64,000 nt of DNA from Frigidibacter mobilis (GCF_001620265.1 NZ_CP012664.1:1-64000), one strand, 5' to 3'. Positions 9,250-19,382 are shown, numbered from the stretch's first letter. Notes: generated from the letters alone by a model not told the origin. Numbers and translations are program-made.

Positions 9250-9731
9250 ATGATCCCGGTCACCGAACGCATCCGCCAGAGCCTCGTCAGCCTGCACATG
9301 GCCCGCGCCCTGGAAACGCTGGACCAGACTCTCAGCCGACTGGAAAAGGGCGAGATCAGCGCCATCGAGGCGATCGACGAGCTGCTGGCAGAAGAGCTAA
9401 ACCTGCGCGAAGGCCGCCGCATCGGCGTTGCCCTGCGCACCGCCCGCCTGATGCCGGTCAAGACGCTGGAAAGCTTCGACTTCTCGTTCCAACCCTCGCT
9501 GGACCGCCACCGCATCATGGCGCTGGCCCAGCTGGAGTTCATCAAGCGGGCCGAGGTTCTGCACTTCCTCGGCCCGCCAGGGACCGGGAAAAGCCATCTC
9601 GCCACGGCCATCGGCGTGGCGGCGGTCAGGGCGGGGCGCAGTGTCTACCGCTGCTCCCTGGCAGAACTGATCGTAAGCGCCACGCCGACCACCTCCTGCC
9701 ATTGCTGACCTGATCGGGCCATTCTGCGCAC

Positions 9732-10169
9732 ATGTGCGTGGCGGAGGGTTTGGATTTGGCAAGAGACGGCAAAATGGGCGTCCATTTGGACGGCTCGACG
9801 GTTTTTGAGGTTTCCCGGCTGGACGTGATCGAGGGTCCGAGCGGGCGGCGTCGGCGCAACAAGGCGGAGCGGGCGCGGATCGCGGCGGAGAGCATGATGC
9901 CCGGGGTGACGGTCGCCGAGGTTGCGCGCCGGCACGGCACGACCCGCTGGCAGATCTACGATTGGCGCAAGCAGCTTCGCAAAGGCAATCTCGTGGTGCC
10001 CGGGAACGTGGCAGTCTTGCCGGTCTTCGCGGAATTGGTGGTCGATGACAATTCGGCCGAGGCACCGGCGGCTGTCACGGGGCCCGATCTCGAAACGGGG
10101 CCCGATCTCGAAATTGTCGTCGGTGATGTCGTGATCCGTGCTGGCGCTGGTGCCGATGAGGCCAGTTGA
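9732..10169 (+). CDS. tnpA: IS66 accessory protein TnpA
   Basis: 145 residues with a central helix-turn-helix (GVTVAEVARRHGTTRWQIYD followed by WRKQL), required with TnpB for IS66 transposition. The C-terminus carries a short tandem repeat (TGPDLE twice). A missing G near 10158, compared with copy 3, ends the frame early; with that base restored it would continue QLTRAIRAARAAAS and stop by overlapping the tnpB start. The version written here is probably slightly truncated or miscalled. Confidence 0.88.
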   Translation: MCVAEGLDLARDGKMGVHLDGSTVFEVSRLDVIEGPSGRRRRNKAERARIAAESMMPGVTVAEVARRHGTTRWQIYDWRKQLRKGNLVVPGNVAVLPVFAELVVDDNSAEAPAAVTGPDLETGPDLEIVVGDVVIRAGAGADEAS

Positions 10170-10206
10170 CGCGAGCGATCCGGGCGGCACGGGCTGCGGC
10201 ATCGTG

Positions 10207-10560
10207 ATGTTCAGCCACGGCGGGCCGGTGAAGGTCTATGTCGCGACACGGCCGGTGGATTTCCGCAAGGGGATCGATGGCCTGGCGCTGGCCGTTCAGG
10301 AGATGTTCGGCCTCGACCCGTTCTGCGGGGCTGTCTTCGTGTTCCGTTCGAAACGGGCAGACAGGATCAAGCTTCTGGTCTGGGATCAGACCGGCATGGT
10401 GCTGGTTCACAAGCGATTGGAGGATGCCAGGTTCGTCTGGCCGCAGGTGCAGGGCGGGGTGATGCGGATGTCGTCGGCGCAACTGGCGGCCCTGTTCGAG
10501 GGGCTGGACTGGCGGCTGGTCCGGTCGGAACGCGCGCGGCGTCCGCTGGTGGCTGGATGA
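10207..10560 (+). CDS. tnpB: IS66 Orf2 family protein TnpB
   Basis: 117 residues. Shows the family signature VYVATRPVDFRKGIDGLALA and then SKRADRIKLLVWDQTGMVLV, ending with the LFEGLDWR block. Small accessory protein essential for IS66 transposition in the type elements; its biochemical role is unknown. Start ATG at 10207 follows the tnpA reading region closely. Intact in this copy but frameshifted in copy 3. Confidence 0.92.
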   Translation: MFSHGGPVKVYVATRPVDFRKGIDGLALAVQEMFGLDPFCGAVFVFRSKRADRIKLLVWDQTGMVLVHKRLEDARFVWPQVQGGVMRMSSAQLAALFEGLDWRLVRSERARRPLVAG

Positions 10561-10627
10561 CTGGCAAAATGCGCTGAAAAGCCTTTTTTTGCTGGCCTGC
10601 AAGGGAATCCCGTGATTCACTTCCCTC

Positions 10628-12188
10628 ATGGAAACCGCTGATCTTGCGCGTGAAAACGCTCTGCTGAAGGCCCGCCTCGCCGAGGTGGAGGCGACGCTGG
10701 CCGAGACGCAAGAGGCCAACCGGCGGCTGCAGGATATCCTGCACGCGGCGCAGCGCGAGAAGTTCGGCAAGCGTTCGGAGAAGCTGTCGCCGGACCAGTT
10801 CAACCTGCCGCTCGAGGATGCCGAACTGGCCCAGGGCGTGCTTGAGGCCGCACAGGAAAAGGCAGAGGCGGCACTGCAAAGGGCCCGGGGGAGACGCCCC
10901 GCAAGCCGGCACGCAACCGCGGCATCTCCCCCGCATCTGCCCGGGTCGAGCGGGTGATCGAGCCCGCCAGCACGCTCTGTCCCTGCGGCTGCGGCGAGAT
11001 GGCAAGGATCGGCGAGGACGTTTCCGAGCGGCTGGACGTGATCCCCGCGCAGTTCCGGGTGCTGGTCACGCGGCGGCCCAGATACGCCTGCCGCCGCTGC
11101 TCGCAAGCCGTGGCGCAGGCGCACGCCCCGAGCATGTCGTGCCCGGCGGGCTGCCCACGGAGCTGTTCATTGCTTGGATCATCGTCTCGAAGTTCGGGGA
11201 CCACCTTCCGTTCTACCGCCAGGCGGAGATCTTCAAGCGGCAGGGGATAGACCTCGATCGCGGCACGCTCGGCAACTGGGTCGGGCGCGCCTGTTTCCAC
11301 CTGATGCCGATCATCAATCACATGAAAGCCCATCTGCGCGGAGCGGACCGCATCTTTGTCGATGAAACCCGCGCGCCGGTGCTGGACCCAGGCCGCAAGG
11401 CCACCAAGAGCGGCTTCTTCTGGGCCGTCGTGTCCGACGATCGCGGCCATGGCGGTGCCGATCCGCCCATCGTGTTGTTCCACTACGCCCCCGGCCGGGG
11501 CAAAGAACATCCGCTGAAGTTCCTCGTCGGATACCGCGGCCGGTTCCTGCAATGCGACGCCTACCAGTCCTACAACGCGCTGACGGAAATCGAGCGTGAC
11601 GGTGGCCCATGGCGGCTGGTCTACTGCTGGACCCACGTCCGCCGCCGCTTCGTGAAACGCTTCGAGAGCGACCGCTCCCCCATCGCCGAGGAGATGCTGC
11701 GCCAGATCGCGCTGCTCTATCAGATCGAGAAAACCGTGCGTGGCCAGGATGCAGCCGTCCGTCTGGCCGCCCGGCGCGAAAACGCAGCCCCGATCATCGC
11801 CGCGCTCAAGCCGTGGCTGGAAGCCCAGCTCTCGCGCATCCCGCAGAAATCCCAGCTGGCCGAGGACATCCGCTACACCCTCGCGCACTGGCCCGGCCTG
11901 ATCCGCTTCCTTGACGACGGCACCCTCGAGCTCGACACCAACCCCGTCGAAAATCAAATCAGACCGATTGCCCTGACGCGGAAAAACGCGCTCTTCGCAG
12001 GCAACGAGGTCGGAGCCGAGAACTGGGCCATGCTCGCCTCGCTGGTCGCCACCTGCAAGATGTCCGGCGTCAACCCGATCGACTATATCGCGGCCACCCT
12101 CCGCGCGATCCTCGACGGCCACCCGCAAAGCGGCATCGAAGACCTCATGCCATGGCGATACAAGCAACCGTCAAGCCTCGCCGCATAG
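10628..12188 (+). pseudogene. tnpC: IS66 transposase TnpC with one frameshift
   Basis: Starts METADLARENALLKARLAEV (leucine-zipper-like coiled coil) at 10628 and is open to 10957. The remainder is open in another frame from 10818 to 12188, so a single indel near 10880-10920 separates the halves. Downstream are the zinc-finger (CPCGCGEMARIGEDV, read in yet another frame near 10980), LDRGTLGNWVGRACFHLMPI, the catalytic RIFVDETRAPVLDPG (Asp) and the C-terminal DGTLELDTNPVENQ (Glu). The break lies in a run of Cs and Gs and may be a sequence error. Confidence 0.88.
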
Positions 12189-12519
12189 GGCAACGTCGTC
12201 GCGCTTACAACTGATCGAAGCCCTGACAAAGGCCGAGCGCGAGGGGCGTCTGGCGGAAAAGATCAGGTTCTATGCCCGTGCCTCGCTGCTGATCGTCGAC
12301 GAGATCGGCTATTTGCCCATCACCAGCGGCGGCGCCAACCTCTTCTTCCAACTGGTCAATGCGCGTTATGAAAAGGGTGCGATGATCCTGACCTCAAACC
12401 GTGGCTTCGCGGAATGGGGCGAAATCTTCGGCGATCCCGTGGTTGCAACCGCGCTGCTGGACCGCCTGCTGCACCACGCCGTCGTGGTTCAGATCGAAGG
12501 GGCAAGCTACAGGCTGCGC

Positions 12520-13048
12520 CGTTCGAGGTCAACGTTGATGGTTACGTAAGTCTGCGGTTTTCGCCAGCTCCAATCATCAATGCCGATGGCTCTTGGCGGC
12601 TGGGCGGCGTCTTGCGCACGGTGCTTCAGTTGCCGAAGCACCGTATCATCGCTCACTCCGACACCCAAACGGTGCAAGAGCCGCTCGGCAGGCCGCCCAC
12701 CAGTCGCATGCCCAAGATGGCTGACAATCTCCCGGACACGCGAGGTGCGACGTGCAAATGGCCGCGCAATCGAGGGGATGTGGTCTGAAAGCGTCCGGCG
12801 CGGGCAAGCAGAAGCCAACATCGTCAGCGGCAAACCTGGAGTGCCACTGTGACCCCGTCTCCATGTGCGGGGAAATCCTGTAGCCGCCGATGCCGCCATC
12901 CGTGGCGTCGGCGTGAATGCAAACCACAGTCCGGGCAGATGCCTTGAGGTGCCAGGATGCCGGATACAGTCCATCCGCCGGTCTCGGTTCTTTCAACACC
13001 CTGGACCGAAACATCGCTCCCGGGCGACCAGTGCTTCTTTGAAATCAC
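12520..13048 (-). pseudogene. ISL3-family transposase, N-terminal fragment, frameshifted
   Basis: Begins near 13048. An N-terminal zinc-ribbon-like part (GICPDCGLHSRRRHGWRHRR) is followed after a frame change near 12845 by FARRTSRVREIVSHLGHATG and RAIGIDDWSWRKPQTYVTIN then VDLERR. That last block holds the first catalytic Asp region typical of ISL3. It stops at about 12520 where the IS21 istB end abuts, so the C-terminal two-thirds are missing. The 13049-13152 gap shows no gene. Confidence 0.75.
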
Positions 13049-13152
13049 AACTATCCCTCCTGAATTTCAGGTTTCAGGACAGTGGCGTCACACAGATTGA
13101 GGCAGAACCTGTTGTTAGTCCTTGTGTTGATATGGTTTTTGTAATAGTGAGT

Positions 13153-14319
13153 TCACATCCGCTTGGCGACCTCTTCGAGCATGACCTCGGTGGCGCCGCC
13201 GCCAATGGCCTGAACACGGGCATCGCGCGACATGCGTTCCACGGGTGTTTCCCTCATATAGCCCATACCGCCATGGAACTGGACACAGTCGTAAAGCACG
13301 CTGTTCACCAGCTCGCCACAATAGGCCTTGACCATCGATACTTCTTTGACGCAATCGCGGCCCGCGGCGTCTAGTGACGCAGCGTGATAGGTAAGCTGGC
13401 GTCCCGCCTCAATCCGGGTCTGGCAATCGGCCAACCGCTGGCGCACTGCCTGCTTGTCCCACAGCACACCACCGAAAGCTTTGCGCTGCTTGACGTAATC
13501 CACAGTCATTTCCAGTGCGGATTGCGCTTCGGCGCAGGCCATTGCACCCAGCACGATCCGTTCGTTCTGGAAGTTCTTCATCACCGAGTAGAAGCCCCGG
13601 TTCACCTCCCCCAGCACGTTCTCTGCCGGGATGCGCACATCCTCGAAGATCAGTTCGGCGGTGTCCGAGCACAGCCAGCCGGTCTTGTTCAGCGCCCGGC
13701 CGACAGAGAACCCCGGCGTGCCCTTTTCGACCGTGAACATGGTGATCCCGCGCGAGCCCTTGGCGTCCGGGTCGGTCTTGGCGCCGACGAAATAGATGTC
13801 GCCATGCACGCCGTTGGTGATGAACATCTTGGTGCCGTTGATCACCCAGTCCGATCCGTCCTGCACCGCGCGCGTGCGCATCCCCGCCACGTCAGACCCG
13901 GCGCCCGGTTCGGTCACGGCCACTGCGGCGATCTTTTCGCCCGAGGTGATCGAGGGCATCCAGCGCGCCTTTTGTTCGGGCGTACCGGCGTTTTCAAGAT
14001 GCGGCGAGGCCATGTCGGTATGGACCAGAACCGTGGCCGAAAACCCGCCGAAGGTGGAGCGACCCACTTCCTCGGCCAGCACGACGCTGGACATCACATT
14101 TAGCCCTGCGCCGCCATATTGCTCGTCATAGCGCATGCCCAGCACGCCCAGATCGCCCATCCGGCGCAGCACGTCACGCGGCACCATGCCATCCTTTTCC
14201 CAAGCGTCGGCCTTGGCCGTCACTTCGGTTTCGATGAAGCGGCGCAGCTGCGCGCGGATCATGTTCAGGTCCTCACTGAACGGGCCTGTGGCCGCATCAA
14301 TCATGTCATGCTTGGTCAT
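13153..14319 (-). CDS. Acyl-CoA dehydrogenase
   Basis: 388 residues, the normal length. FAD flavoprotein that makes a 2,3-enoyl-CoA and passes electrons to ETF. Visible: N-terminal helical domain, the FAD/substrate block [33 protein letters not shown], and the C-terminal helical domain with [20 protein letters not shown]. The usual YEG-type catalytic Glu near the C-terminus is not there ([10 protein letters not shown] instead), so the base is probably elsewhere, as in isovaleryl-CoA dehydrogenases. Last gene of the tetR operon, overlapping the carboxylase alpha stop by 4 bases (ATGA). Role by context: LiuA/AtuD-like. Confidence 0.9.
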   Translation of the reverse strand: MTKHDMIDAATGPFSEDLNMIRAQLRRFIETEVTAKADAWEKDGMVPRDVLRRMGDLGVLGMRYDEQYGGAGLNVMSSVVLAEEVGRSTFGGFSATVLVHTDMASPHLENAGTPEQKARWMPSITSGEKIAAVAVTEPGAGSDVAGMRTRAVQDGSDWVINGTKMFITNGVHGDIYFVGAKTDPDAKGSRGITMFTVEKGTPGFSVGRALNKTGWLCSDTAELIFEDVRIPAENVLGEVNRGFYSVMKNFQNERIVLGAMACAEAQSALEMTVDYVKQRKAFGGVLWDKQAVRQRLADCQTRIEAGRQLTYHAASLDAAGRDCVKEVSMVKAYCGELVNSVLYDCVQFHGGMGYMRETPVERMSRDARVQAIGGGATEVMLEEVAKRM

Positions 14320-16322
14320 TGGGTTTCCTCCGGATCGAGTTTTACAAGGGGCGCTTGCCCGGCGACGGTGTCGCCGGCGGCGCAGTAGATTTCGGCCACG
14401 ATGCCCGCAACCGGGGCGACCAAGCTTTGCAGCAACTTCATCGCCTCAAGCACCACCAATGTATCGCCCGCCTCGACCCGATCGCCGGGCGCGACGCGCA
14501 GTTCAACTACTGCACCGGGCATCGGCGCGACAAGCAAATCTGCCCCGCCGGCCTGTCCCGCAGCGCGTTGCAGGTGTCTGTCCTCCAGCGTTTCCATGGC
14601 AAACCCGGCCATACCATCCGGCGTGGATAGAAACACCTGCCAGTGATCTTTCGTGCGGCGCAGGTGGGCGGCGCGGGTAAAGGGCACCCCGCCGATACGG
14701 CCAGTCAGGCGGTCGGCGGTCAGGCCGGGCGCTTCGACGGCAACAGGGGTGCCGTCCGGCAATCTGATCGTCAGATGCCCTTTATCGCCCGCCGCGCAGG
14801 TAGGGTCTTCGTCGCCCGAGGCCCAATAGAAGGCAGCGCCGGGCCGGCCTGCGGGCGCGGTCAGACGCCACGCACCTAGACCTTGCCAGGGGGTGTTCCC
14901 GGCCGTCGGGACCAGATGTAAATGCAGGGCAAGTGTGGCCAGCGCGCGGCTTTGCGCATCGGGTTCGGGGGGTGCCCAGCCGTTCGCAAACATCTCGCCA
15001 AGCCCGGCGGTGTGATGCCGGATCGCGGCAAAGTCGGGATGAATTAACAAGGCGCGCTGAAACGCGAGGTTCAGCCCCAGCCCGCCCACGGCAAAGCCGT
15101 CGATTGCGGCCACGCTCTCGCGGATGGCCTGCGCCCGGTCCGGCGCATGGACGATCAGCTTGGCCAACATGGAATCGTAGTGATGGCCGACAATTGAACC
15201 TTCCCCGACGCCCGTATCCAGCCGCACGCCCGAAGGCGGCACCCACAGCGTGATCCTGCCGGTTTCGGGGCGGTAATTCTCGGCCGGGTTTTCGGCGGCA
15301 ATGCGCACTTCGATGGCGTGGCCTTCGAAGTGCACGTCGGGTTGCTGGAATGTCAGCCGCTCGCCCCGCGCGATGCGCAACTGCCATTCAACCAAGTCGA
15401 TTCCGGTGATCGCCTCGGTCACGGGATGTTCGACCTGAAGGCGGGTGTTCACCTCAAGGAAGTAATAGGCGCGGCGTTCGGGGTCATAGAGATATTCAAC
15501 CGTCCCGGCAGAGCGGTATCCGATCGCCTGGGCAAGCCGCACCGCGGCGGCGCGCATGTCGTCGCGCAGATCGCCGGGCAGATCGGGCGCGGGGGCCTCC
15601 TCGATCAGCTTCTGGTGATTGCGTTGCAGCGAACAGTCCCGGTCGCCGAGATGCACCAGGTTGCCATGGGTGTCGCCCAGCACCTGCACCTCGACATGGC
15701 GGGCGCGCGGGGCATAGCGTTCCAGGAACACCGACGGATCGCCAAACGCACCCTTCGCCTCGGCCCGGGCAGAGGCAATGGCCTCGGGCGCGGCGGCGAT
15801 GTCGGTGACAAGACGCATCCCGCGCCCGCCACCGCCGGCGCTGGCCTTGACCAGGAATGGCGTGCCGAGCGCCTTGGCCTCTTGCAGCAGGCGCGCGTCC
15901 GATTGATCGGAACCGCGGTAACCTGGCAGCACCGGCACCCCAGCGGCCTCGGCGGCGGCCTTCGCCGCGATCTTGGACCCCATCTGAGCGATGGCGTCGG
16001 GTACCGGCCCGATAAAGACCAGACCCGCGGCCTCGACCGCTGCCGCGAAATCGGCGTTTTCGGACAGAAAGCCATAGCCGGGATGCACGGCACCCGCGCC
16101 CGTGGCGCGCGCGGCCTCCAGAATGGCCGCGACGTTCAGATAGCTGGCGGCGGCGGCGGCGGGGCCGATGCAGACGGCGTGATCGGCCTCGGCCACGAAG
16201 GGGGCGTCGCGGTCGGCCTCGGAAAAGACCGCAACCGTTTCCAGCCCTAGCTTGTGGCACCCACGCTGGATGCGCCGGGCGATCTCGCCCCGGTTGGCGA
16301 TCAGGACGCGGGTGAAACTCAT
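14316..16322 (-). CDS. Acyl-CoA carboxylase alpha subunit (biotin carboxylase plus biotin carrier)
   Basis: 668 residues from MSFTRVLIANRGEIARRIQR at 16322, whose ATG overlaps the hydratase stop (ATGA); the ATG at 16334 is less likely. Biotin carboxylase domain at about 1-445 with KASAGGGGRGMR (ATP loop) and VEYLYDPERRAYYFLEVNTR plus LQVEHPVTEAITGIDLVEWQ. A linker follows, then the C-terminal biotinyl domain with LEAMKLLQSL, where Lys is biotinylated; MKL rather than MKM is a minor variant. With the beta subunit it carboxylates a branched unsaturated acyl-CoA, 3-methylcrotonyl- or geranyl-CoA by context. Confidence 0.92.
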   Translation of the reverse strand: MSFTRVLIANRGEIARRIQRGCHKLGLETVAVFSEADRDAPFVAEADHAVCIGPAAAAASYLNVAAILEAARATGAGAVHPGYGFLSENADFAAAVEAAGLVFIGPVPDAIAQMGSKIAAKAAAEAAGVPVLPGYRGSDQSDARLLQEAKALGTPFLVKASAGGGGRGMRLVTDIAAAPEAIASARAEAKGAFGDPSVFLERYAPRARHVEVQVLGDTHGNLVHLGDRDCSLQRNHQKLIEEAPAPDLPGDLRDDMRAAAVRLAQAIGYRSAGTVEYLYDPERRAYYFLEVNTRLQVEHPVTEAITGIDLVEWQLRIARGERLTFQQPDVHFEGHAIEVRIAAENPAENYRPETGRITLWVPPSGVRLDTGVGEGSIVGHHYDSMLAKLIVHAPDRAQAIRESVAAIDGFAVGGLGLNLAFQRALLIHPDFAAIRHHTAGLGEMFANGWAPPEPDAQSRALATLALHLHLVPTAGNTPWQGLGAWRLTAPAGRPGAAFYWASGDEDPTCAAGDKGHLTIRLPDGTPVAVEAPGLTADRLTGRIGGVPFTRAAHLRRTKDHWQVFLSTPDGMAGFAMETLEDRHLQRAAGQAGGADLLVAPMPGAVVELRVAPGDRVEAGDTLVVLEAMKLLQSLVAPVAGIVAEIYCAAGDTVAGQAPLVKLDPEETQ

Positions 16323-17113
16323 TTCACCCTCCACGAAGGCACGCTCTTGTTGAGAAAGCTGTTGATGCCTTCAATGCCTTCCCTGGTTTCCCAGGCATCG
16401 GCCAGACGGTCGGCGGTGTAGATCATGTTGGTTTCCAGATCGTGACTGGCGACATAAGCGATCAGCGCCTTGGTATCCGCCACCGCGCCGGGTGCTGCCT
16501 GAAGGTGATCGTACACCACCCGTTCGACGGCGGCATCCAACGCGTTGGCGGCGACGACCTCGGTGAGGAGCCCGATCCTTTCGGCGCGCGCGCTGTCAAA
16601 GAGCGCGCCCGACAGCATGGTTTCACGCGCGTGCACCTTGCCGATGCGGGCCACTACGTAGGGCGAGATATTGGCGGGCAGCAGACCCAGTTTCACTTCG
16701 GTCAGGCCATAGCGTGCGCCTTCTGCGCCGATGGTATAGTCGCAGACCGAAATCATGCCGACGCCACCGCCATATGCCGGCCCGTTGATCCGCCCGATCA
16801 GGGGCTTTTGCAGCGTGTCCAGTCGGCGCAGAAGATGCGCCAGCGTGGCGCTTTGTTCGACCCGCTCGGCGCGGGATTTTTCGACGTTTGAGGCGAACCA
16901 GTTGAAATCCCCTCCAGCGCAAAAGCTTTTGCCGGCACCGGTCAGGATCACGATGCGCACCATGTCATCTGAGGCCAGATCCTCGACTGCGTCGAAAAGC
17001 TCGGCGATCAGATCGCCGTTCAGGGCATTGTGTTTGTCAGGGCGGTTGAGCGTGACCGTGGCAACGCCACGCGCGTCGGTTTCGACAAGGATGGTTTCAT
17101 AAGTTGTTGTCAT
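16319..17113 (-). CDS. Enoyl-CoA hydratase of methylglutaconyl/isohexenylglutaconyl type
   Basis: 264 residues from MTTTYETILVETDARG at 17113; an in-frame Met at 17176 lies inside the upstream carboxyltransferase gene and is rejected. Crotonase fold: GAGKSFCAGGDFNWF (oxyanion), GPAYGGGVGMISVCDYTIGA (oxyanion Gly) and ARYGLTEVKLGLLPANISPY, with the catalytic Glu in TEVKLG. The ISPYVVARIG motif is characteristic of LiuC/AtuE hydratases that add water to the product of the neighbouring carboxylase, which agrees with the operon. Confidence 0.9.
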   Translation of the reverse strand: MTTTYETILVETDARGVATVTLNRPDKHNALNGDLIAELFDAVEDLASDDMVRIVILTGAGKSFCAGGDFNWFASNVEKSRAERVEQSATLAHLLRRLDTLQKPLIGRINGPAYGGGVGMISVCDYTIGAEGARYGLTEVKLGLLPANISPYVVARIGKVHARETMLSGALFDSARAERIGLLTEVVAANALDAAVERVVYDHLQAAPGAVADTKALIAYVASHDLETNMIYTADRLADAWETREGIEGINSFLNKSVPSWRVK

Positions 17114-17123
17114 GACACCGGCC

Positions 17124-18722
17124 TCACATTCTGAATACGGGCGTATGGCGCCCTTTCTTGGGCACCGAAGAGACAATGGCCAGGCACAGGCCCAGAACGT
17201 CGCGGGTTTGCCCGGCCTCGATCAGCCCGTCATCCCAGAGCCGCGAAGTGGCGTAATACGGATCGGACTGTTCGCCATATTGGGCACCCACCTGCGCCGC
17301 GATCCGCGCAAGATCGGTCTCCATCCTTTCAGGCTCGCCGCCTTTCTGGCGGCGCAGCTCCTGCATCACGTTGGTCGCGATTTCCGCGGACATGGTGGCC
17401 AACTCCGCCGTTGGCCAGGCAAAGAGGAAATTCGGCGCAAATCCGCGTCCGCACATGCCGTAATTGCCCGCGCCATAGGATCCGCCAAGCAGGACCGACA
17501 GGCGCGGCACCTTGGCGACGGACAAGGCATAGACCAGCTTGGCGCCGTTCTTGGCGATGCCGCCGCGCTCCGCCTCGGTCCCGACCATGAAACCCGCGAT
17601 GTTGTGCAGGAACAGTAGCGGGATATTGCGCTGGTCGCACATCGAGACGAACTGCGCGCCCTTCAGCGAACTGTCCGACATCAGCGCGCCGTTGTTGCCC
17701 AGGATACCGACCCGATAGCCGTGGATCCGCCCGGTGCCGCAAACCAGCGTCTCGCCCCAGCCGGGCTTGAATTCGCGGAACTCGCCCGCGTCGATCATGC
17801 GCAGCAGAACTTCGCGCACGTCATAGGGCTGCTTGCGGTCGGCGCTGATTATGCCGAGCAACTCTGACGGGTCATGCGCGGGCGGCGCGGGGGCTGCGTC
17901 GGGCTGCATCGGGCGCGATGGGCCAAGTTCTGCCACGATGTCGCGCATCAGCGCCAGCGCATGGTATTCATCCTCGGCAAGATGGTCGGACACGCCCGAG
18001 ACGCGCGAATGCATCTCGGCACCACCCAGCGTTTCGCCATCGGCCACTTCGTTGATCGCCGCCTTGACGATCGAGGGGCCGCCCAGATGGATGCGCGCGT
18101 TGCCGCGCACCATGATGACCTCGTCCGACAGCGCGGGAATATAGGCCCCGCCTGCCGTGCAGCCGCCGAACACGGCCGAGATCTGCGGTAAGCCGCTGGC
18201 CGACATGTTGGCCTGGCGATAGAAGGAATTGCCGAAATGGCGGGCATCGGGAAAGACCCGGTCCTGCTCGGGCAGATAGGCCCCGCCGCAATCCACCAGA
18301 TAAAGGCAAGGCAGCCGGGTTTCCGCCGCGATTTCCTGGGCGCGGATGTGCTTTTGCACCGTTTCGTGGTAAAAAGAGCCGCCCTTCACCGTCGCGTCAT
18401 TGGCGATCACCATGCAGGGCAGCCCATGAACGATGCTGATGCCGGTCACGATTCCCGCACCTGGCACTTCGCCCCCGTATTGCCCGTAGGCCGCGAGCGA
18501 CGACAGTTCCAGAAACGCCGTGCCCGGATCCACCAGCAAGTCGATCCTCTCGCGGACCAGCAGCTTGCCGCGCTTGCGGTGGCGCTCGACCATGTCGAGG
18601 CGTCCGCCCGAGGTGGCCTCGGCAATCCGCGCGCGCAGCGTCTCGACCCGCGCGCTTTGCGCCTGGTGATTGCGTGCGTAGATCTCTGATGCGGTCAGCA
18701 CTGCTGTTTCAAGGCGCGCCAT
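17124..18722 (-). CDS. Acyl-CoA carboxylase beta subunit (carboxyltransferase)
   Basis: 532 residues, the normal length for MccB/AtuC. N- and C-terminal carboxyltransferase halves: HRKRGKLLVRERIDLLVDPG, GGSFYHETVQKHIRAQEIAA, CLYLVDCGGAYLPEQDRVFP, FGGCTAGGAYIPALSDEVIM (acyl-CoA oxyanion hole) and GILGNNGALMSDSSLKGAQF. It starts 3 bases after the tetR stop and is followed by the hydratase after 10 bases. The split alpha/beta pair with LiuC/AtuE-type hydratase points to 3-methylcrotonyl-CoA (leucine) or geranyl-CoA (acyclic terpenes). The TetR rather than MerR regulator slightly favours an Atu-like pathway. Confidence 0.92.
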   Translation of the reverse strand: MARLETAVLTASEIYARNHQAQSARVETLRARIAEATSGGRLDMVERHRKRGKLLVRERIDLLVDPGTAFLELSSLAAYGQYGGEVPGAGIVTGISIVHGLPCMVIANDATVKGGSFYHETVQKHIRAQEIAAETRLPCLYLVDCGGAYLPEQDRVFPDARHFGNSFYRQANMSASGLPQISAVFGGCTAGGAYIPALSDEVIMVRGNARIHLGGPSIVKAAINEVADGETLGGAEMHSRVSGVSDHLAEDEYHALALMRDIVAELGPSRPMQPDAAPAPPAHDPSELLGIISADRKQPYDVREVLLRMIDAGEFREFKPGWGETLVCGTGRIHGYRVGILGNNGALMSDSSLKGAQFVSMCDQRNIPLLFLHNIAGFMVGTEAERGGIAKNGAKLVYALSVAKVPRLSVLLGGSYGAGNYGMCGRGFAPNFLFAWPTAELATMSAEIATNVMQELRRQKGGEPERMETDLARIAAQVGAQYGEQSDPYYATSRLWDDGLIEAGQTRDVLGLCLAIVSSVPKKGRHTPVFRM

Positions 18723-18725
18723 GTG

Positions 18726-19355
18726 TCAGGTCTCCTGTCTTTCAAGTATTCCGTTGAGGAACACATCGGCATAGGTACGTGACAGCGCCTCTGCGCTGCC
18801 GCGGTGCGGATCGAACCATTCCAGCGTGGCGTTCAGCGCACCGATCAACATTAGGCGCAGGCGGCGGATGTCCACGTCGCTTTTCAGCGCGCCGTCTGCC
18901 TGAAGCCGGGACAACAGGTTGTCCCATTCGGCCTCATAGGCCCGGCGCATCGGCAGATTCGCATCCCGGACGGATTGCGGCACCTGCCCGAAAATGCGCA
19001 CATTGGCCGAGGAATAATCGCTGACGTCCAGAAGCGCGCGCAGATGCGCCCCGATCGCCGCCCGCAGGATCGCCTCGGCGTCGGTGCCCTCGGGCAAGGC
19101 GGAAACAGCTTGGCGCATGCTCTCGTGAACGACCTGAATGCCTGCATCCAGAACGCCCGCGACGATCTCGTCCTTGGAGCCGAAATGGTAATATATGCTG
19201 CCCGCCTTGATCCCTGCGGCCGCGGCGATTTTTCTGAGCGACACCGACCCATAGCCCTGCTCGCGAAAGAGCCGCGCCGCAACATCCAGAACGCCACCAC
19301 GCCCGACCGCCCCCCGGGGGATCTCGTTGAGCTTGCTCGCTGTAGTATTCGCCAT
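18726..19355 (-). CDS. TetR-family transcriptional regulator
   Basis: 209 residues. TetR_N DNA-binding domain at about 17-65: VLDVAARLFREQGYGSVSLR then KIAAAAGIKAGSIYYHFGSK, where the second helix is the recognition helix. The C-terminal ligand/dimer domain is all-helical, as in AtuR/KstR-like regulators of acyl-CoA pathways. First gene of the carboxylase operon. A palindrome at 19383-19396, 27 bases upstream of its start, recurs at two other catabolic promoters in the window, so it probably represses its own operon and those two, with a CoA-thioester intermediate as inducer (inferred). Confidence 0.93.
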   Translation of the reverse strand: MANTTASKLNEIPRGAVGRGGVLDVAARLFREQGYGSVSLRKIAAAAGIKAGSIYYHFGSKDEIVAGVLDAGIQVVHESMRQAVSALPEGTDAEAILRAAIGAHLRALLDVSDYSSANVRIFGQVPQSVRDANLPMRRAYEAEWDNLLSRLQADGALKSDVDIRRLRLMLIGALNATLEWFDPHRGSAEALSRTYADVFLNGILERQET

Positions 19356-19382
19356 GGGGTCTCTTTACGGTATATTGCCTAA

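Larger units (their letters stand above)
9673..12208 (+). mobile_element. IS66-family element, copy 2 (complete, 2536 bp)
   Basis: The ends are inverted repeats GTAAGCGCCACGCCGAC and (complement of the right end) GTAAGCGCGACGACGTTG. The element is flanked by the 8-bp direct repeat AACTGATC at 9665-9672 and 12209-12216, the target duplication length typical of IS66. Contains tnpA, tnpB and tnpC in order. Inserted in istB. Reference copy for the partial copies at 1-1540 and from 61818. Confidence 0.97.
7871..12520 (+). mobile_element. IS21-family element, interrupted by IS66 and missing its right end
   Basis: Carries istA and istB in order. The left side abuts the ABC permease fragment at about 7870. 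The right side runs into an ISL3-type transposase fragment at about 12520, so the IS21 right terminal repeat was not found. A complete IS66 with an 8-bp target duplication sits inside istB. istA has several frame changes, so the element is not expected to be active as sequenced. Confidence 0.8.
9250..12549 (+). pseudogene. istB: IS21 helper ATPase IstB, split by IS66
   Basis: AAA+ helper that prepares target DNA for IstA. The 5' part is 9250-9672, with Walker A GPPGTGKSHLATAIG at about residues 107-121 and ending CSLAELI. The 3' part resumes at 12217 with EALTKAEREGRLAEKIRFYA then RASLLIVDEIGYLPI (Walker B) and LTSNRGFAEWGEIFGD. Removing the IS66 and one copy of its 8-bp duplication restores one continuous frame of about 245 codons. 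The last residues (after ASYRLR) are replaced by ISL3-derived sequence. Confidence 0.92.
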
